Notes: generated by a model from the sequence alone, not told the origin. A stretch of 64,000 nt of DNA from Pelagibacterium sp. 26DY04 (GCF_031202305.1 NZ_CP101731.1:3784501-3848500); one strand, 5' to 3'. Positions 8,293-17,565 are shown, counted from the first letter of the stretch. Numbers and translations: made by a program.

Positions 8293-8598
8293 CTATTCTT
8301 CAGGCTCGGTCGTCACCATCAATGGAAACCCGAACTGCTGGCTCAATTCGATCGCCTCGTCCGCCTTGGTCTCGGCGATCTCCTTGGTATAGACCGCCAC
8401 CACCGCCGAACCCTTCTGGTGCGCGGTCATCATCACCGCCTCCGCCTGCGGCTCGCCCATGCGGAACACGGACTGGAGCACCTTCACCACGAATTCGCGC
8501 GGCGTGTAGTCGTCATTGAGCAGGATGACCTTGTGCAGCTTGGGCCGCTCGGTCTTGATCTTGGTCTCAGTGCGTTGCTTGGTCGATGTATCGCTCAT
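8293..8598 (-). CDS. clpS: ATP-dependent Clp protease adaptor ClpS
   Basis: ClpS (101 residues) delivers N-degron substrates to ClpAP. The core motif VILLNDDYTPREFVVKVLQSVF and the later HQKGSAVVAVYTKEIAETK segment are characteristic, with the acidic substrate-binding pocket residues in NDD present. ClpS genes usually precede clpA; here none is adjacent, and typA lies upstream on the same strand. The N-terminal 20 residues are a charged flexible extension, as expected. Alphaproteobacteria often carry two ClpS paralogues, so this may be the stand-alone one. Confidence 0.95.
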   Translation of the reverse strand: MSDTSTKQRTETKIKTERPKLHKVILLNDDYTPREFVVKVLQSVFRMGEPQAEAVMMTAHQKGSAVVAVYTKEIAETKADEAIELSQQFGFPLMVTTEPEE

Positions 8599-8669
8599 CG
8601 CAGCACCTCTTTGAAAGAACGATGGGCAGAGCGAGCTCGATTATAGCCCCGCCCCGCCCATTCGCCAAA

Positions 8670-10496
8670 TCAACTCGCCGCCGCCTCGGCCGCTGCCGCC
8701 CGCGCTGCGCGCTTGCGCTCATGAGGGTCGAGGTGGATTTTCCGCAGCCGCACCGAAGTGGGCGTCACTTCCACATATTCGTCGTCGGCAATGTAGCTCA
8801 GCGCCTGTTCGAGGCTGAGCTTCTTGGGCGGCGTCAGCCGGATCGCCTCGTCCTTCGAGGTGGTCCGGATATTGGTCAACTGCTTGCCCTTCAAAACGTT
8901 CACTTCGAGATCGTTTTCCCGGTTGTGCTCGCCAACGATCATGCCCTCGTAAACATCGACGCCCGGATCGATCAGCATCGGCCCGCGATCCTCGAGATTA
9001 AAGAGCGCATAAGCCACCGCCTGCCCCGTGGCGTTGGAGATCAGAACCCCGGTGCGCCGCATGGGCAGCGGACCCTTGAAGGGCGCATATTCGTGGAACA
9101 CGCGGTTAAAGATCGCCGTGCCGCGCGTATCGGACAAGAGTTCGCCCTGATACCCGATCAGCCCGCGCGTGGGCACGTAGAGTCGCACGCGCGTGCGGCC
9201 GGCACCCGAAGGCCGCATCTCGACAAGCTCCCCGCGCCGTTCGGTGAGCTTTTGCACCACCACCGAGGAAAACTCGTCATCGACGTCGATGATCACTTCC
9301 TCGACAGGCTCGAGCTTGACGCCATTTTCCTCGCGGAACAGCACCTTGGGGCGGCCAAGGCACAATTCGAACCCTTCGCGACGCATGGTCTCGATCAAAA
9401 CCCCGAGCTGGAGTTCGCCGCGCCCGGCCACGTCAAAGGAATCGTTGTCGTCCCCCGGCGTCACGCGGATCGCCACATTGCCTTCCGCCTCGCGCATCAG
9501 CCGCTCGCGGATGACGCGGGACTGCACCTTGTCGCCCTCGCGGCCGGCCAGCGGCCCATCATTGATCCTGAAGGTCACCGACAGGGTCGGCGGATCAATG
9601 GGCTTGGCTTCGAGCGCCTCGGTCACCTGCGGCACCGCGATTGTGTTGGCGACGGTCGCCGTCTCGAGACCCGCCAGAGCCACGATATCGCCGGCCTTGC
9701 CTTCCTCGATCGGCTCGCGCTCGAGGCCACGGAACCCCAGAACCTTGGAGATACGCCCCTTTTCCACCACCTTGCCGTCACGGCTGAGCGCATGCACCGC
9801 GTCGCCGGGCTTGACCGAACCGGAAAACACCCGGCCCGTCAGGATGCGCCCCAGGAACGGATTGCGCTCTATGGTGGTGACCAGCATCTGGAACGGGCCT
9901 TCTTCCACCTTGGGCTCTTCGAAATGCTCGACGACCTTGTCGAGCAGCGGCCCCATCGTGTCCTTGGGCCCGGTGGGGTCCTCGGACATCCAGCCCTGCT
10001 TGGCCGAACCGTAGAGCACGGGAAAATCGAGCTGTTCGGGCGTTGCATCGAGAGAAACGAAAAGGTCGAAGATTTCGTCGAGCACCTCATTGTGCCGCTC
10101 TTCGGGTTTGTCGATCTTGTTGATCGCAACGATGGGCCGCAGCCCGATCTTCAAAGCCTTCGAGAGCACGAACTTGGTCTGCGGCATCGGTCCCTCGGCC
10201 GCGTCCACGAGGATCACCGCACCGTCGACCATCGAAAGGATGCGCTCGACCTCACCGCCGAAATCGGCGTGGCCCGGCGTATCGACGATATTGATCCGGT
10301 GGTCCTTCCAGTTGAGCGAGGTCACCTTGGCAAGAATTGTGATGCCGCGTTCTTTTTCCAGATCGTTGGAATCCATCACGCGTTCATCGACGCGCTGGTT
10401 GTCGCGGAAGGTGCCCGACTGCCTCAAAAGGACGTCGATCAGCGTCGTCTTGCCATGGTCGACGTGGGCAATGATCGCAATATTGCGCAAGCTCAT
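8670..10496 (-). CDS. typA: Ribosome-associated translational GTPase TypA/BipA
   Basis: This 608-residue GTPase of the elongation-factor family is involved in 50S assembly and stress or cold adaptation. The P-loop HVDHGKTTL is at residues 10-18. VDTPGHADFGGEVER and AINKID follow, then the domains II, III and V of the EF-G fold and the TypA-specific C-terminal region. An in-frame extension to 10580 lacks family similarity, so the ATG at 10496 giving MSLRNIAIIAHVDHG is preferred. No strong ribosome site is visible. The gene is monocistronic or co-transcribed with clpS, 71 bp downstream. Confidence 0.97.
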   Translation of the reverse strand: MSLRNIAIIAHVDHGKTTLIDVLLRQSGTFRDNQRVDERVMDSNDLEKERGITILAKVTSLNWKDHRINIVDTPGHADFGGEVERILSMVDGAVILVDAAEGPMPQTKFVLSKALKIGLRPIVAINKIDKPEERHNEVLDEIFDLFVSLDATPEQLDFPVLYGSAKQGWMSEDPTGPKDTMGPLLDKVVEHFEEPKVEEGPFQMLVTTIERNPFLGRILTGRVFSGSVKPGDAVHALSRDGKVVEKGRISKVLGFRGLEREPIEEGKAGDIVALAGLETATVANTIAVPQVTEALEAKPIDPPTLSVTFRINDGPLAGREGDKVQSRVIRERLMREAEGNVAIRVTPGDDNDSFDVAGRGELQLGVLIETMRREGFELCLGRPKVLFREENGVKLEPVEEVIIDVDDEFSSVVVQKLTERRGELVEMRPSGAGRTRVRLYVPTRGLIGYQGELLSDTRGTAIFNRVFHEYAPFKGPLPMRRTGVLISNATGQAVAYALFNLEDRGPMLIDPGVDVYEGMIVGEHNRENDLEVNVLKGKQLTNIRTTSKDEAIRLTPPKKLSLEQALSYIADDEYVEVTPTSVRLRKIHLDPHERKRAARAAAAEAAAS

Positions 10497-10664
10497 AAGG
10501 GGGGCCAGCCATTTGTGGGATTTTGCAGGTTGGCTGCCCATACCCCAGCAATGGGTCGTAAACAAGGAAAAACGCCGCAATGCAGCTATGTGAGGACAGC
10601 TACAGCGGCCCCCCAGCTCCTTTGTCAGACGTTTCGGCTCTGACTAAAGCGTTGCCACGGACTA

Positions 10665-10718
10665 CCCTTCTCCCTGGCGGGAGAAGGTGGCCGGAGCGAA
10701 GCGGAGGTCGGATGGGGG
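10665..10718. repeat. REP-like repeat (CTTCTCCC/GGGAGAAG hairpin)
   Basis: CCCTTCTCCC and GGGAGAAGG form a hairpin, followed by a tail GTGGCCGGAGCGAAGCGGAG and then GTCGGATGGGGG. The architecture is typical of abundant short intergenic repeats in alphaproteobacteria. It sits downstream of the VOC genes and upstream of typA. A weak relative is seen near 3045-3080. Confidence 0.5.
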
Positions 10719-10734
10719 GCGCTGAGCCAGTGAT

Positions 10735-11118
10735 CTACTTCAAGCTCCGCGGCTTGTCCCCCGACTGCCAGAGCCCCAGACCAAAGCCATCCGGGTCCAG
10801 AAAGTCCGCGCTCCAGCCTCCCGGTGCCTCTTCCACCGGGGTCACGATCGTCACCCCTTGTTCGGCGAGCGCGGCAACGATATCGTCGATGCCGCCATCG
10901 GCCAGGTCGAAGACCAGCGCCGGGGTATTGCCGCGCTTTCCTTCCATTTGAAAGAACACCATCTCCAGCCCCTGGTCGAGCGAACCCGACAGCCAGAATG
11001 GTTCGGCGCCTTCCTGGCGGGTGAGCTCTATGCCGAGAACCTCGTTGTAAAACTTTTCGGTGCGCGCGATGTCGGCGACGTAAAAGACGATCGAAGCGCG
11101 ATGCGGTTTGGGGATCAT
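10735..11118 (-). CDS. VOC family (glyoxalase/dioxygenase superfamily) protein
   Basis: This 127-residue single-module VOC protein starts with IVFYVADIARTEKFYNEVLG and ends with FLDPDGFGLGLWQS, the two usual VOC landmarks with candidate metal ligands. Its start overlaps the stop of the next upstream VOC gene by 4 nt, and the pair are similar along their length, indicating tandem duplication. The substrate cannot be predicted; such proteins range from glyoxalases to antibiotic-binding proteins. It lies downstream of a sigma-factor gene. Confidence 0.85.
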   Translation of the reverse strand: MIPKPHRASIVFYVADIARTEKFYNEVLGIELTRQEGAEPFWLSGSLDQGLEMVFFQMEGKRGNTPALVFDLADGGIDDIVAALAEQGVTIVTPVEEAPGGWSADFLDPDGFGLGLWQSGDKPRSLK

Positions 11119-11510
11119 TTGTCCCCTCCTTTAAGAGAGAGCGGCTTGTCATTGGCCTGATAGAGCCCGATGGCGAAATCGTCAGGGTCGCGGAACGTGG
11201 CGCCCTTGCCGTCGGGGGCATCCCCCACCGGGGAAACGATGGTCACTCCCCGTTCGGCCAGTGAGGCGACGATATCGGCGATCCCGCCCTCATCGAGATC
11301 GAACACCATGATCGGACTGTTGCCCGGCGTGGGCGTCCCGACCATGAAATCGATCTCGAAATTCTCGCTGAGCTTGGCATGCAGGAAGTGTTCGCCTGCG
11401 AACCCGCGCCGCTCGAAGCGAATGCCCATGATCTCGGAGTAGAATTTTTCCGTCCGGTCGAGATCGGTGACGTTGAAAACCAGGCTCGTGTAACGGGCCG
11501 TAAACAGCAT
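11115..11510 (-). CDS. VOC family protein, paralogue of the adjacent gene
   Basis: This 131-residue VOC-fold protein has the N-terminal strand-helix LVFNVTDLDRTEKFYSEIMG, a central VFDLDEGGIADIVASLAERGV and a terminal FRDPDDFAIGLYQAN. It shares the order of these blocks with the gene at 10735 (VFDLADGGIDDIVAALAEQG there). A ribosome site-like AAGGAGG lies just before the ATG. The set reads sigma factor - VOC - VOC on the minus strand with a 42-bp gap to the sigma gene, so co-expression is likely. Confidence 0.85.
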   Translation of the reverse strand: MLFTARYTSLVFNVTDLDRTEKFYSEIMGIRFERRGFAGEHFLHAKLSENFEIDFMVGTPTPGNSPIMVFDLDEGGIADIVASLAERGVTIVSPVGDAPDGKGATFRDPDDFAIGLYQANDKPLSLKGGDK

Positions 11511-11552
11511 AGCGCCCTCCTTGGCGTTTCCTTACGCCCCATGTTGCCGCGA

Positions 11553-12191
11553 TCAGACTTTTCGTGAGCGCTTGAAGAGAAAAATATGCCCGTCAGGATC
11601 GTGGGTGGCAAACGCAACCCCGTGGCGCTTGAGCGCCGGCGCCAGCGCCTGGCGGATCGCGCCATAGGCGAGGTCGAGATTGAGCCCCACCATCTCGGCG
11701 GGCATGGCGACGCCCTTTTTGCCCAAGGCCAGCTTGAGCGCCCGCACCCTCTGGCGCAGCGCTGCGTCACTAAGGTCGAGCAGATAGGCGATTTCAGCCC
11801 GCGAATGTCCCGAGAGCGCCAGCGCCGCGACAACCCGAAGGCTCTTTGGCAGATCGGCGAGGATGGCGCCTAGCGCCTCGCCCTCGGCCTGCGATTGCCC
11901 CCCGGAGCGCTCGAGCTGCCAGCGCGCTTCCCGTTCGCGCCGCCGCGCCGCGCTGCGCGCGTCGAACGCCGCCCGCTTGCGGATCGCCCCCGCCATCCAG
12001 CGCCGATCGGCAAACTTGGTGAAATCGTCGCGCCCGGCCTGGACCGCCGCGATCAGCACCTCCTGGACGATATCCTCGGCTTCATCGCTCCGCCGGGCGT
12101 GCCGGCGGGCCAGAGCGATAAATTCGGCATAGGGGATGGCGCGGCGCATCTTCTCATCCTGGCCGGAAAGCGACGATCGCAAGCTTACCAT
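11553..12191 (-). CDS. Sigma-70 family (ECF-like) factor with C-terminal extension
   Basis: Residues about 20-90 (AEDIVQEVLIAAV, then RRWMAGAIRKRAAFDARSA) resemble region 2, and residues 108-155 (LPKSLRVVAALALSGHSRAE, DLSDAALRQRVRALK) form region 4. About 50 extra residues follow, ending HDPDGHIFLFKR. This resembles the last strand of VOC proteins, two of which are encoded next. The start overlaps the upstream PAS-GGDEF-EAL stop by 7 nt; an internal ATG at 12149 (MRRAIPYAEF) is an equally good start. No anti-sigma gene is adjacent. Confidence 0.78.
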   Translation of the reverse strand: MVSLRSSLSGQDEKMRRAIPYAEFIALARRHARRSDEAEDIVQEVLIAAVQAGRDDFTKFADRRWMAGAIRKRAAFDARSAARRREREARWQLERSGGQSQAEGEALGAILADLPKSLRVVAALALSGHSRAEIAYLLDLSDAALRQRVRALKLALGKKGVAMPAEMVGLNLDLAYGAIRQALAPALKRHGVAFATHDPDGHIFLFKRSRKV

Positions 12192-14314
12192 CCATCGCGC
12201 CCTTTGAATGCCTCGCCATAGTGCCTGGCTTCGATCATGGCCGCGATTTTCTCCGCCCCCACCGGCGGCGAGAAATAATAGCCCTGCACCTGGGTCGCCC
12301 CCTCGGCGCGCACCACCGCAAGCTGATCTTCCGTCTCCACCCCTTCGGCCACCGTGGTCATCGACAGGCTCTTGCCCAGCCCGATCATGGCTCTCAGGAT
12401 CGCCCGGCTTTCCGATTTGGTTGCCACGTCGGTCATAAAGGAGCGGTCGATCTTGATCTTGTCGAACGGAAAGGCCCGCAGGTAGGAGAGCGAGGAATAT
12501 CCGGTGCCGAAATCATCCATGGCGATGCGCACACCCAGCCCGCGCAGGGCACCCAAAAGATCGAGATTGGCGCTGCTGTTTTCGAGCAACAGGGATTCTG
12601 TGATCTCGAGCTCGAGCCGTCCCGCCGCCAGCCCCGATCCCTCCAGCGCCGCTTCGATCACGCCGACAAGGTCGGGGTTCTTGAACTGGATCGGCGAAAG
12701 GTTGACCGCCACGCCCACCCGATTGGGCCACAACGCCGCGGCCTGGGTCGCCGCGCCCAGAACCCAGGCACCCAGGGCGTGGATCAGCCCGGTTTCCTCG
12801 GCGATGGGAATGAATTCGGCCGGAGCGATCGGCCCCAATTCGGGATGCTCCCAGCGTGCCAGCGCCTCGGCGGCAACGATCCTGTTGCCGTCGAGTTCGA
12901 CGATGGGCTGAAACACCACCGAGAGCCCTTCCCTTTCGATCGCCTCGCGCAGCCCTGCTTCGAGCGTCCGCCGGCGCTGCAGGGTGGCGTCCATGCCCGC
13001 TTCGTAAAAGTGATAGGTTCCCCGCCCCTCCGACTTGGCTTTGAGCAGCGCCAGGTCGGCATTGCTCATCAGCGCGTCGGCGGTCTGCCCGTCCCCCGGC
13101 GCCACGGCAATGCCGATCGAGCAAGTGAGCTGCAGCGATCGATCTCCGAGGCTGATCGGCTCGGCCAGCGCCTTGGCGATGACCCGCGCGGTATCGGCCG
13201 CTTCATGCGGCACCGCAGCCGTCGGCAGCAGCACGCCGAATTCGTCGCCCCCCAGCCGCGCCGCGAACCCGCGCCCATCCACCGTTTCGGCCAGCCGTTC
13301 GGCCACGTTGCGCAGTACCGTGTCCCCCGTGGCATGGCCGTCGCTGTCGTTGATCGCCCTGAAATGATCGAGATTGACCACGAGCAGCGCCGGGTGCCTG
13401 CCCTTGTCATCATGCTTGAGCGCCGCTTCGAGCTCCTCGCGGAACAATCCCCGGTTCGGCAGGTCGGTGAGCGCGTCATGGGTGGCCATGTGGTGCATGC
13501 GCGCTTCGGCGGCGAGATGATCGGTGATGTCCTCATGGGTGGTCACCACGCCGCCGCCCTTGAGCGGCTGATGCCGCAGCGAGACCAGCGAGCCATCGGC
13601 CATCTTGATCACCTCGCGCACGAATTTCCCGCCATCCATGATGCGCCTGCGCTCGGCCATATAGGCCTCGCGGTCTATGAGAGCGTGCTTTTTGCTCTTG
13701 AGCCTGAAATCGAGGATATCGCCGAACGCGGTGCCGGGACGCGCCAACTCGGGCGGCAGCTCGTAGAGGGAGATGAATTCCGCATTGCAGGTCATCAGCC
13801 GGAAGTCGGCGTCGAACATCGACAGGCCCTGGCTGATATTGTTGATCGCTGCATCGAGCAGGCCATATTGGCGTTCGAGTTCGCGCTTGCGCTCGGAGGC
13901 CATGTCCGAGCGGGCGATCTCCTCGGTCACATCCTCATGGGTCACCACCCAGCCCAGGCCCGGCGCATAGATATGGGCAGTTTCCAGCGTCCGGTTGCCG
14001 GCGGCGATCTCGAGATTGACGGTGCGCATGCCGCCGCGATTGCTCAACAGCTCGGCGCTGTATGCCTCATAGAAGCTCTTGGGGTCGGTGCCCTGGTGAT
14101 TGCCCAGCGCCGATGACAGCGCCACGACCTCGTAAAGGCTCATGCCCCGGCGGATGGCCTTGGCGGAAAATCCGTAGATGTCGAGATAATGCCGGTTCCA
14201 CATCACCAGCGTGAAATCGGGGGCCCAGACGCAAAAGCCGAACGGTATCGCCTGCAGCGCCGCATCCAGAAGCAGAGCTTCGCCGCCGCGCTCAGCGTTC
14301 TCCTCTGGCCGCAT
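12185..14314 (-). CDS. PAS-PAS-GGDEF-EAL c-di-GMP turnover protein
   Basis: The 709-residue cytoplasmic protein has two PAS-7-like domains (about 12-135 and 150-270). A GGDEF domain follows with intact RLGGDEFG near residue 355, then an EAL domain with AEALARWEHP near 483 and the loop MDDFGTGYSSLSYLR, all key residues retained. It could both make and degrade c-di-GMP under control of the PAS sensors. No membrane segments are seen. A TTAA-N7-TTAA CtrA box lies 52-66 bp before the start, suggesting cell-cycle-linked expression. Confidence 0.93.
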   Translation of the reverse strand: MRPEENAERGGEALLLDAALQAIPFGFCVWAPDFTLVMWNRHYLDIYGFSAKAIRRGMSLYEVVALSSALGNHQGTDPKSFYEAYSAELLSNRGGMRTVNLEIAAGNRTLETAHIYAPGLGWVVTHEDVTEEIARSDMASERKRELERQYGLLDAAINNISQGLSMFDADFRLMTCNAEFISLYELPPELARPGTAFGDILDFRLKSKKHALIDREAYMAERRRIMDGGKFVREVIKMADGSLVSLRHQPLKGGGVVTTHEDITDHLAAEARMHHMATHDALTDLPNRGLFREELEAALKHDDKGRHPALLVVNLDHFRAINDSDGHATGDTVLRNVAERLAETVDGRGFAARLGGDEFGVLLPTAAVPHEAADTARVIAKALAEPISLGDRSLQLTCSIGIAVAPGDGQTADALMSNADLALLKAKSEGRGTYHFYEAGMDATLQRRRTLEAGLREAIEREGLSVVFQPIVELDGNRIVAAEALARWEHPELGPIAPAEFIPIAEETGLIHALGAWVLGAATQAAALWPNRVGVAVNLSPIQFKNPDLVGVIEAALEGSGLAAGRLELEITESLLLENSSANLDLLGALRGLGVRIAMDDFGTGYSSLSYLRAFPFDKIKIDRSFMTDVATKSESRAILRAMIGLGKSLSMTTVAEGVETEDQLAVVRAEGATQVQGYYFSPPVGAEKIAAMIEARHYGEAFKGRDGW

Positions 14315-14365
14315 CTGCCGTCTCTCTCCCCAGGCGGAATTGAAAAAGAACCTAGTCCGCTCCGC

Positions 14366-14380
14366 TTAAGGAGACTTTAA
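14366..14380 (-). promoter_or_regulatory. CtrA-type box TTAA-N7-TTAA
   Basis: TTAA (14366-14369), GGAGACT, TTAA (14377-14380) matches the CtrA consensus and is embedded in a 7-bp inverted repeat CGCTTAA/TTAAGCG. It is 52-66 bp before the start of the PAS-PAS-GGDEF-EAL gene. Binding is inferred from the sequence only. Confidence 0.5.
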
Positions 14381-14490
14381 GCGACGAGCCCCCCGCAAAA
14401 TTTGATCGAACAAGCGTGACGAGGAGAAGAGGACACACACGAGGCAGAGGCAGAGTTTTGCCGCAATCATCGCTTCTCCCCAAACGTGTA

Positions 14491-14510
14491 CCCCGGGCTT
14501 GACCCGGGGC
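14491..14510. repeat. Dispersed GGGCTTGACCC palindrome, copy 3
   Basis: CCCCGGGCTTGACCCGGGGC is identical in its core to copy 1 at 2520. It lies between argG and the PAS-GGDEF-EAL gene. Confidence 0.6.
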
Positions 14511-14558
14511 AAGGTATGCGCGCCCCTCTCGGCTCTTGCCGCCCGCTCTCCTCCTCCC

Positions 14559-14600
14559 CCTCGTCGTCTTCGGGCGTGACCCGGAGACCCGCAAGGCCTC
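14559..14600. repeat. Dispersed GGGCTTGACCC palindrome, copy 4 (diverged)
   Basis: CCTCGTCGTCTTCGGGCGTG followed by ACCCGGAGACCCGCAAGG aligns with copies 2 and 5, including flanks, but two stem positions differ and the hairpin is weakened. Confidence 0.5.
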
Positions 14601-14662
14601 ACCGCACTCAGCAGGAGTGTACCCCCACAACCCCTCCCACGCACGAATCAGTCCAGACCCAA

Positions 14663-15883
14663 CTACCCCAGCCGCAGCTTGCGCGCCCCATAGGTCTTGA
14701 GCCGCAGTCCGTTGAGCTTGATGAAGCCTTCCGCGTCGTGATGGTCGTAGGTGCCGGTGCCCTCCTCGAAGGTCACCAGATCCTCCGAATAAAGCGAATA
14801 GGGCGAGGTGCGGCCAACCACATTGGCCGAGCCCTTGTAGAGCTTCAGCGTGACTTCACCCGTCACATAGTCCTGGCTCTTGTCGATCAGCGCCTGCAGC
14901 ATTTCTCGCTCGGGCGAAAACCAGAAGCCGTTATAGATCAGTTCGGCATAGCGCGGCATGATCTCGTCCTTCAAATGCGCCGCCCCCCGGTCGAGCGTGA
15001 TCGACTCGATCCCCCGATGCGCCGCAAGCAGGATAGTGCCGCCCGGCGTCTCGTAGATGCCGCGGCTCTTCATGCCCACGAACCGGTTTTCGACGAGATC
15101 GAGCCGTCCCACCCCATGCTTGCCGCCCAATTCGTTGAGCCTGGTCAGAACCCCGGCCGGGGTGAGCTTTTCGCCATTGACCGAAACCGCATCGCCCTTT
15201 TCGAACCCGATGGTGATGGTTTCAGGCTCGTTGGGGGCATCGACCGGATCGACGGTGCGCTGATAGACATAGTCGGGCGCCTCGACGCCGGGGTCCTCGA
15301 GCACCTTGCCCTCGCTCGAAGTGTGCAAGAGGTTGGCGTCCACTGAGAACGGCGCCTCCCCGCGCTTGTCCTTGGGCACCGGAATCTGGTTGAGCTCAGC
15401 ATATTCGATCAATTTCGTGCGGCTCTGCAAATCCCATTCGCGCCAGGGCGCGATGACCTTGATCGAAGGGTTGAGCGCATAGGCACAAAGCTCGAACCGC
15501 ACCTGGTCGTTCCCCTTGCCGGTCGCCCCATGGGCGATGGCGTCGGCCCCGGTTTCCTCGGCGATCTCGACGAGCCTTTTGGCGATCAGCGGCCGGGCGA
15601 TCGAGGTGCCCAGCAGGTAAACGCCTTCATAGACCGCATTGGCGCGGAACATGGGAAAGACGTAATCGCGGACGAATTCCTCGCGCAGATCCTCGATATA
15701 GATTTCCTTGATCCCGACCAGCTCGGCCTTGCGGCGCGCCTCCTCCAACTCGTCCCCCTGCCCCAGATCGGCGGTGAAGGTCACCACCTCGCAATCATAG
15801 GTGTTGCGCAGCCATTTGAGGATCACCGAGGTGTCCAGACCACCCGAATAACCAAGGACGACTTTTTTGATCTCTTTGCTCAT
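14663..15883 (-). CDS. argG: Argininosuccinate synthase
   Basis: ArgG (406 residues) joins citrulline and aspartate with ATP to give argininosuccinate in arginine synthesis. The PP-loop [10 protein letters not shown] lies at residues 10-18, and [14 protein letters not shown] and [13 protein letters not shown] further support the assignment. The ORF can be extended 17 codons, but [10 protein letters not shown] is the usual family start, so I chose the ATG at 15883. The gene stands alone, with LysE-type exporter and rlmJ genes transcribed divergently upstream. Confidence 0.97.
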   Translation of the reverse strand: MSKEIKKVVLGYSGGLDTSVILKWLRNTYDCEVVTFTADLGQGDELEEARRKAELVGIKEIYIEDLREEFVRDYVFPMFRANAVYEGVYLLGTSIARPLIAKRLVEIAEETGADAIAHGATGKGNDQVRFELCAYALNPSIKVIAPWREWDLQSRTKLIEYAELNQIPVPKDKRGEAPFSVDANLLHTSSEGKVLEDPGVEAPDYVYQRTVDPVDAPNEPETITIGFEKGDAVSVNGEKLTPAGVLTRLNELGGKHGVGRLDLVENRFVGMKSRGIYETPGGTILLAAHRGIESITLDRGAAHLKDEIMPRYAELIYNGFWFSPEREMLQALIDKSQDYVTGEVTLKLYKGSANVVGRTSPYSLYSEDLVTFEEGTGTYDHHDAEGFIKLNGLRLKTYGARKLRLG

Positions 15884-16066
15884 GGCGCTATTTATGAACC
15901 TGTTTGGAGGCGCGGGGATAAGTTTGCGGGACACTAATCAGATCGCGTCGAACCTGTCCAGAAACGCCGCAAAATTGAGGTTGCGCAGCGCCTTGCGCAC
16001 GAGCATGTTTCCAGGCGCCGTCTAGACCCCTCGATCACGCGCACATTCCCCGATCTGGAACCCAAC

Positions 16067-16714
16067 ATGCTGGTACATGCCCCCGACCTCGCGGTCATCC
16101 TGAGCTTCGCCCTCGCCGCCATCGTCCTCGCCATCACCCCCGGCCCGGACATGGCGCTGTTCATTTCGCGCACCGTCAATTTCGGGCTAAAGCACGGATT
16201 TGCAACGGTTTTGGGCGCATTGACCGGCATCGCCGTCCACACCATGCTCGCCGCCTTCGGCATCTCGATCCTCATCGTCACCGCCCCCGCAGCCTTCTGG
16301 GCGCTCAAGATCGTTGGCGCTATCTATTTGTTATGGCTTGCTTTTTCTGCCGTCCGCTCGGGCACCGGCCTCACGGTCGCCAAGGCCAACGGCCGCATGC
16401 CATCGCTCAAGAACTCCTATCTCACCGGCCTGGGCATCAATCTCACCAACCCCAAGGTGGCGCTTTTTTTCGTGACCTTCCTCCCCCAATTCGTCTCGGC
16501 CTCCGACCCCCACGCCGCCGAAAAACTGATCTTCCTCGGCGTCGAATTCGTCATCCTCTCGCTGCCCATCGTCATCGGAATCGTCTTTGGCGCTCAATGG
16601 CTTACCGGCACGCTGATGCGCTCGCCCCGCATCCAGAAGGCGCTCAACTGGTCCTTCGCCGCAGTCTTTGCCGCCTTTGCCGTCACCATCCTCACCGCTG
16701 AAGCGCGCAAATAA
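16067..16714 (+). CDS. LysE/RhtB family amino-acid exporter
   Basis: This 215-residue inner-membrane protein has about six hydrophobic helices. The diagnostic N-terminal AITPGPDMALFISRTVNFG motif identifies the LysE/RhtB (threonine, homoserine or lysine efflux) superfamily. Substrate specificity cannot be read from sequence. Its stop overlaps the rlmJ start by one base (TAATG), so the two may be translationally coupled. Confidence 0.92.
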   Translation: MLVHAPDLAVILSFALAAIVLAITPGPDMALFISRTVNFGLKHGFATVLGALTGIAVHTMLAAFGISILIVTAPAAFWALKIVGAIYLLWLAFSAVRSGTGLTVAKANGRMPSLKNSYLTGLGINLTNPKVALFFVTFLPQFVSASDPHAAEKLIFLGVEFVILSLPIVIGIVFGAQWLTGTLMRSPRIQKALNWSFAAVFAAFAVTILTAEARK

Positions 16715-17565
16715 TGAACTACCGCCACGCCTTCCATGCCGGCAATTTCGCCGACGTGGTCAAACATGTCATCCTCGTGCGCATTCTCTCCTATATAATG
16801 CGCAAGGAGACTGCGTTTCGCGTCATCGACACCCATGCCGGTGTCGGGCTCTACGATCTCTGGGGCGATGCGGCCGAGCGCACCGGAGAGTGGCGCGAGG
16901 GAATCGGCAGGCTGATCGCGCGCGGACTTCCCGATGCCGCCGCGGCGTTGGTCGAGCCCTATCTCCTTGCCGTCAAAGCACAAAATCCCGATGGCGGCCT
17001 GCGCTATTATCCCGGCTCGCCCTTCATCGCCCGCCACATGCTGCGCCCTCAGGACCGGCTCATGGCGCTCGAGCTTCACCCGCAAGATGCTGATTTTCTT
17101 AAGGAAAATTTCGCCGGCGATATCCAGACCCGCGTCACCCATCTCGATGGCTGGGCCGCCATGGGCACCCACCTCCCACCAAAGGAAAAGCGCGGCCTAG
17201 TGCTCGTCGACCCGCCCTTCGAGCAAAAAGGCGAGTTCGGCAGAATGGCCGACAGTCTGATCAAGGCCCACAAACGCTGGCCCGGCGGCACCTATGCCTA
17301 TTGGTATCCCATCAAGGACCCCGCCGACGTCACCGCCTATGCCGCAGCGCTCAAGGCCACCGGGATACCGAGGATCCTGCGCCTTGAGCTCACCATTCGC
17401 GCGCCCTCGGCTCCACCGCGTTTGCATGGATCGGGCATGGTGGTGATCAACCCGCCCTATGTTCTTGAAGACGAAATGAAAATCGTCCTGCCCGCCCTCG
17501 CCGACCTCCTGGCCGATGAGGGCCGAGGCCGGTTCAGGATCGAGTGGATTCGGGGGGAAGCATAG
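16714..17565 (+). CDS. rlmJ: 23S rRNA (adenine-2030-N6)-methyltransferase RlmJ
   Basis: RlmJ (283 residues) methylates A2030 of 23S rRNA using S-adenosylmethionine. The N-terminal MNYRHAFHAGNFADVVKHV is a hallmark of the family. LVDPPFEQKGEF provides the DPPF catalytic motif of N6-adenine methyltransferases. VINPPY near the C-terminus is a second conserved loop. The length is typical. The start codon overlaps the stop of the upstream LysE exporter gene. Confidence 0.95.
   Translation: MNYRHAFHAGNFADVVKHVILVRILSYIMRKETAFRVIDTHAGVGLYDLWGDAAERTGEWREGIGRLIARGLPDAAAALVEPYLLAVKAQNPDGGLRYYPGSPFIARHMLRPQDRLMALELHPQDADFLKENFAGDIQTRVTHLDGWAAMGTHLPPKEKRGLVLVDPPFEQKGEFGRMADSLIKAHKRWPGGTYAYWYPIKDPADVTAYAAALKATGIPRILRLELTIRAPSAPPRLHGSGMVVINPPYVLEDEMKIVLPALADLLADEGRGRFRIEWIRGEA

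Larger units (their letters stand above)
14315..14662. other. Intergenic region upstream of PAS-GGDEF-EAL gene (348 bp)
   Basis: No gene is supported. The region holds a CtrA-type box (14366-14380) inside a small inverted repeat (14363-14383), and two GGGCTTGACCC-type palindromes (14491-14510 and 14559-14600). It must also contain the promoter of the PAS-GGDEF-EAL gene and the 3' end of argG. Confidence 0.6.
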
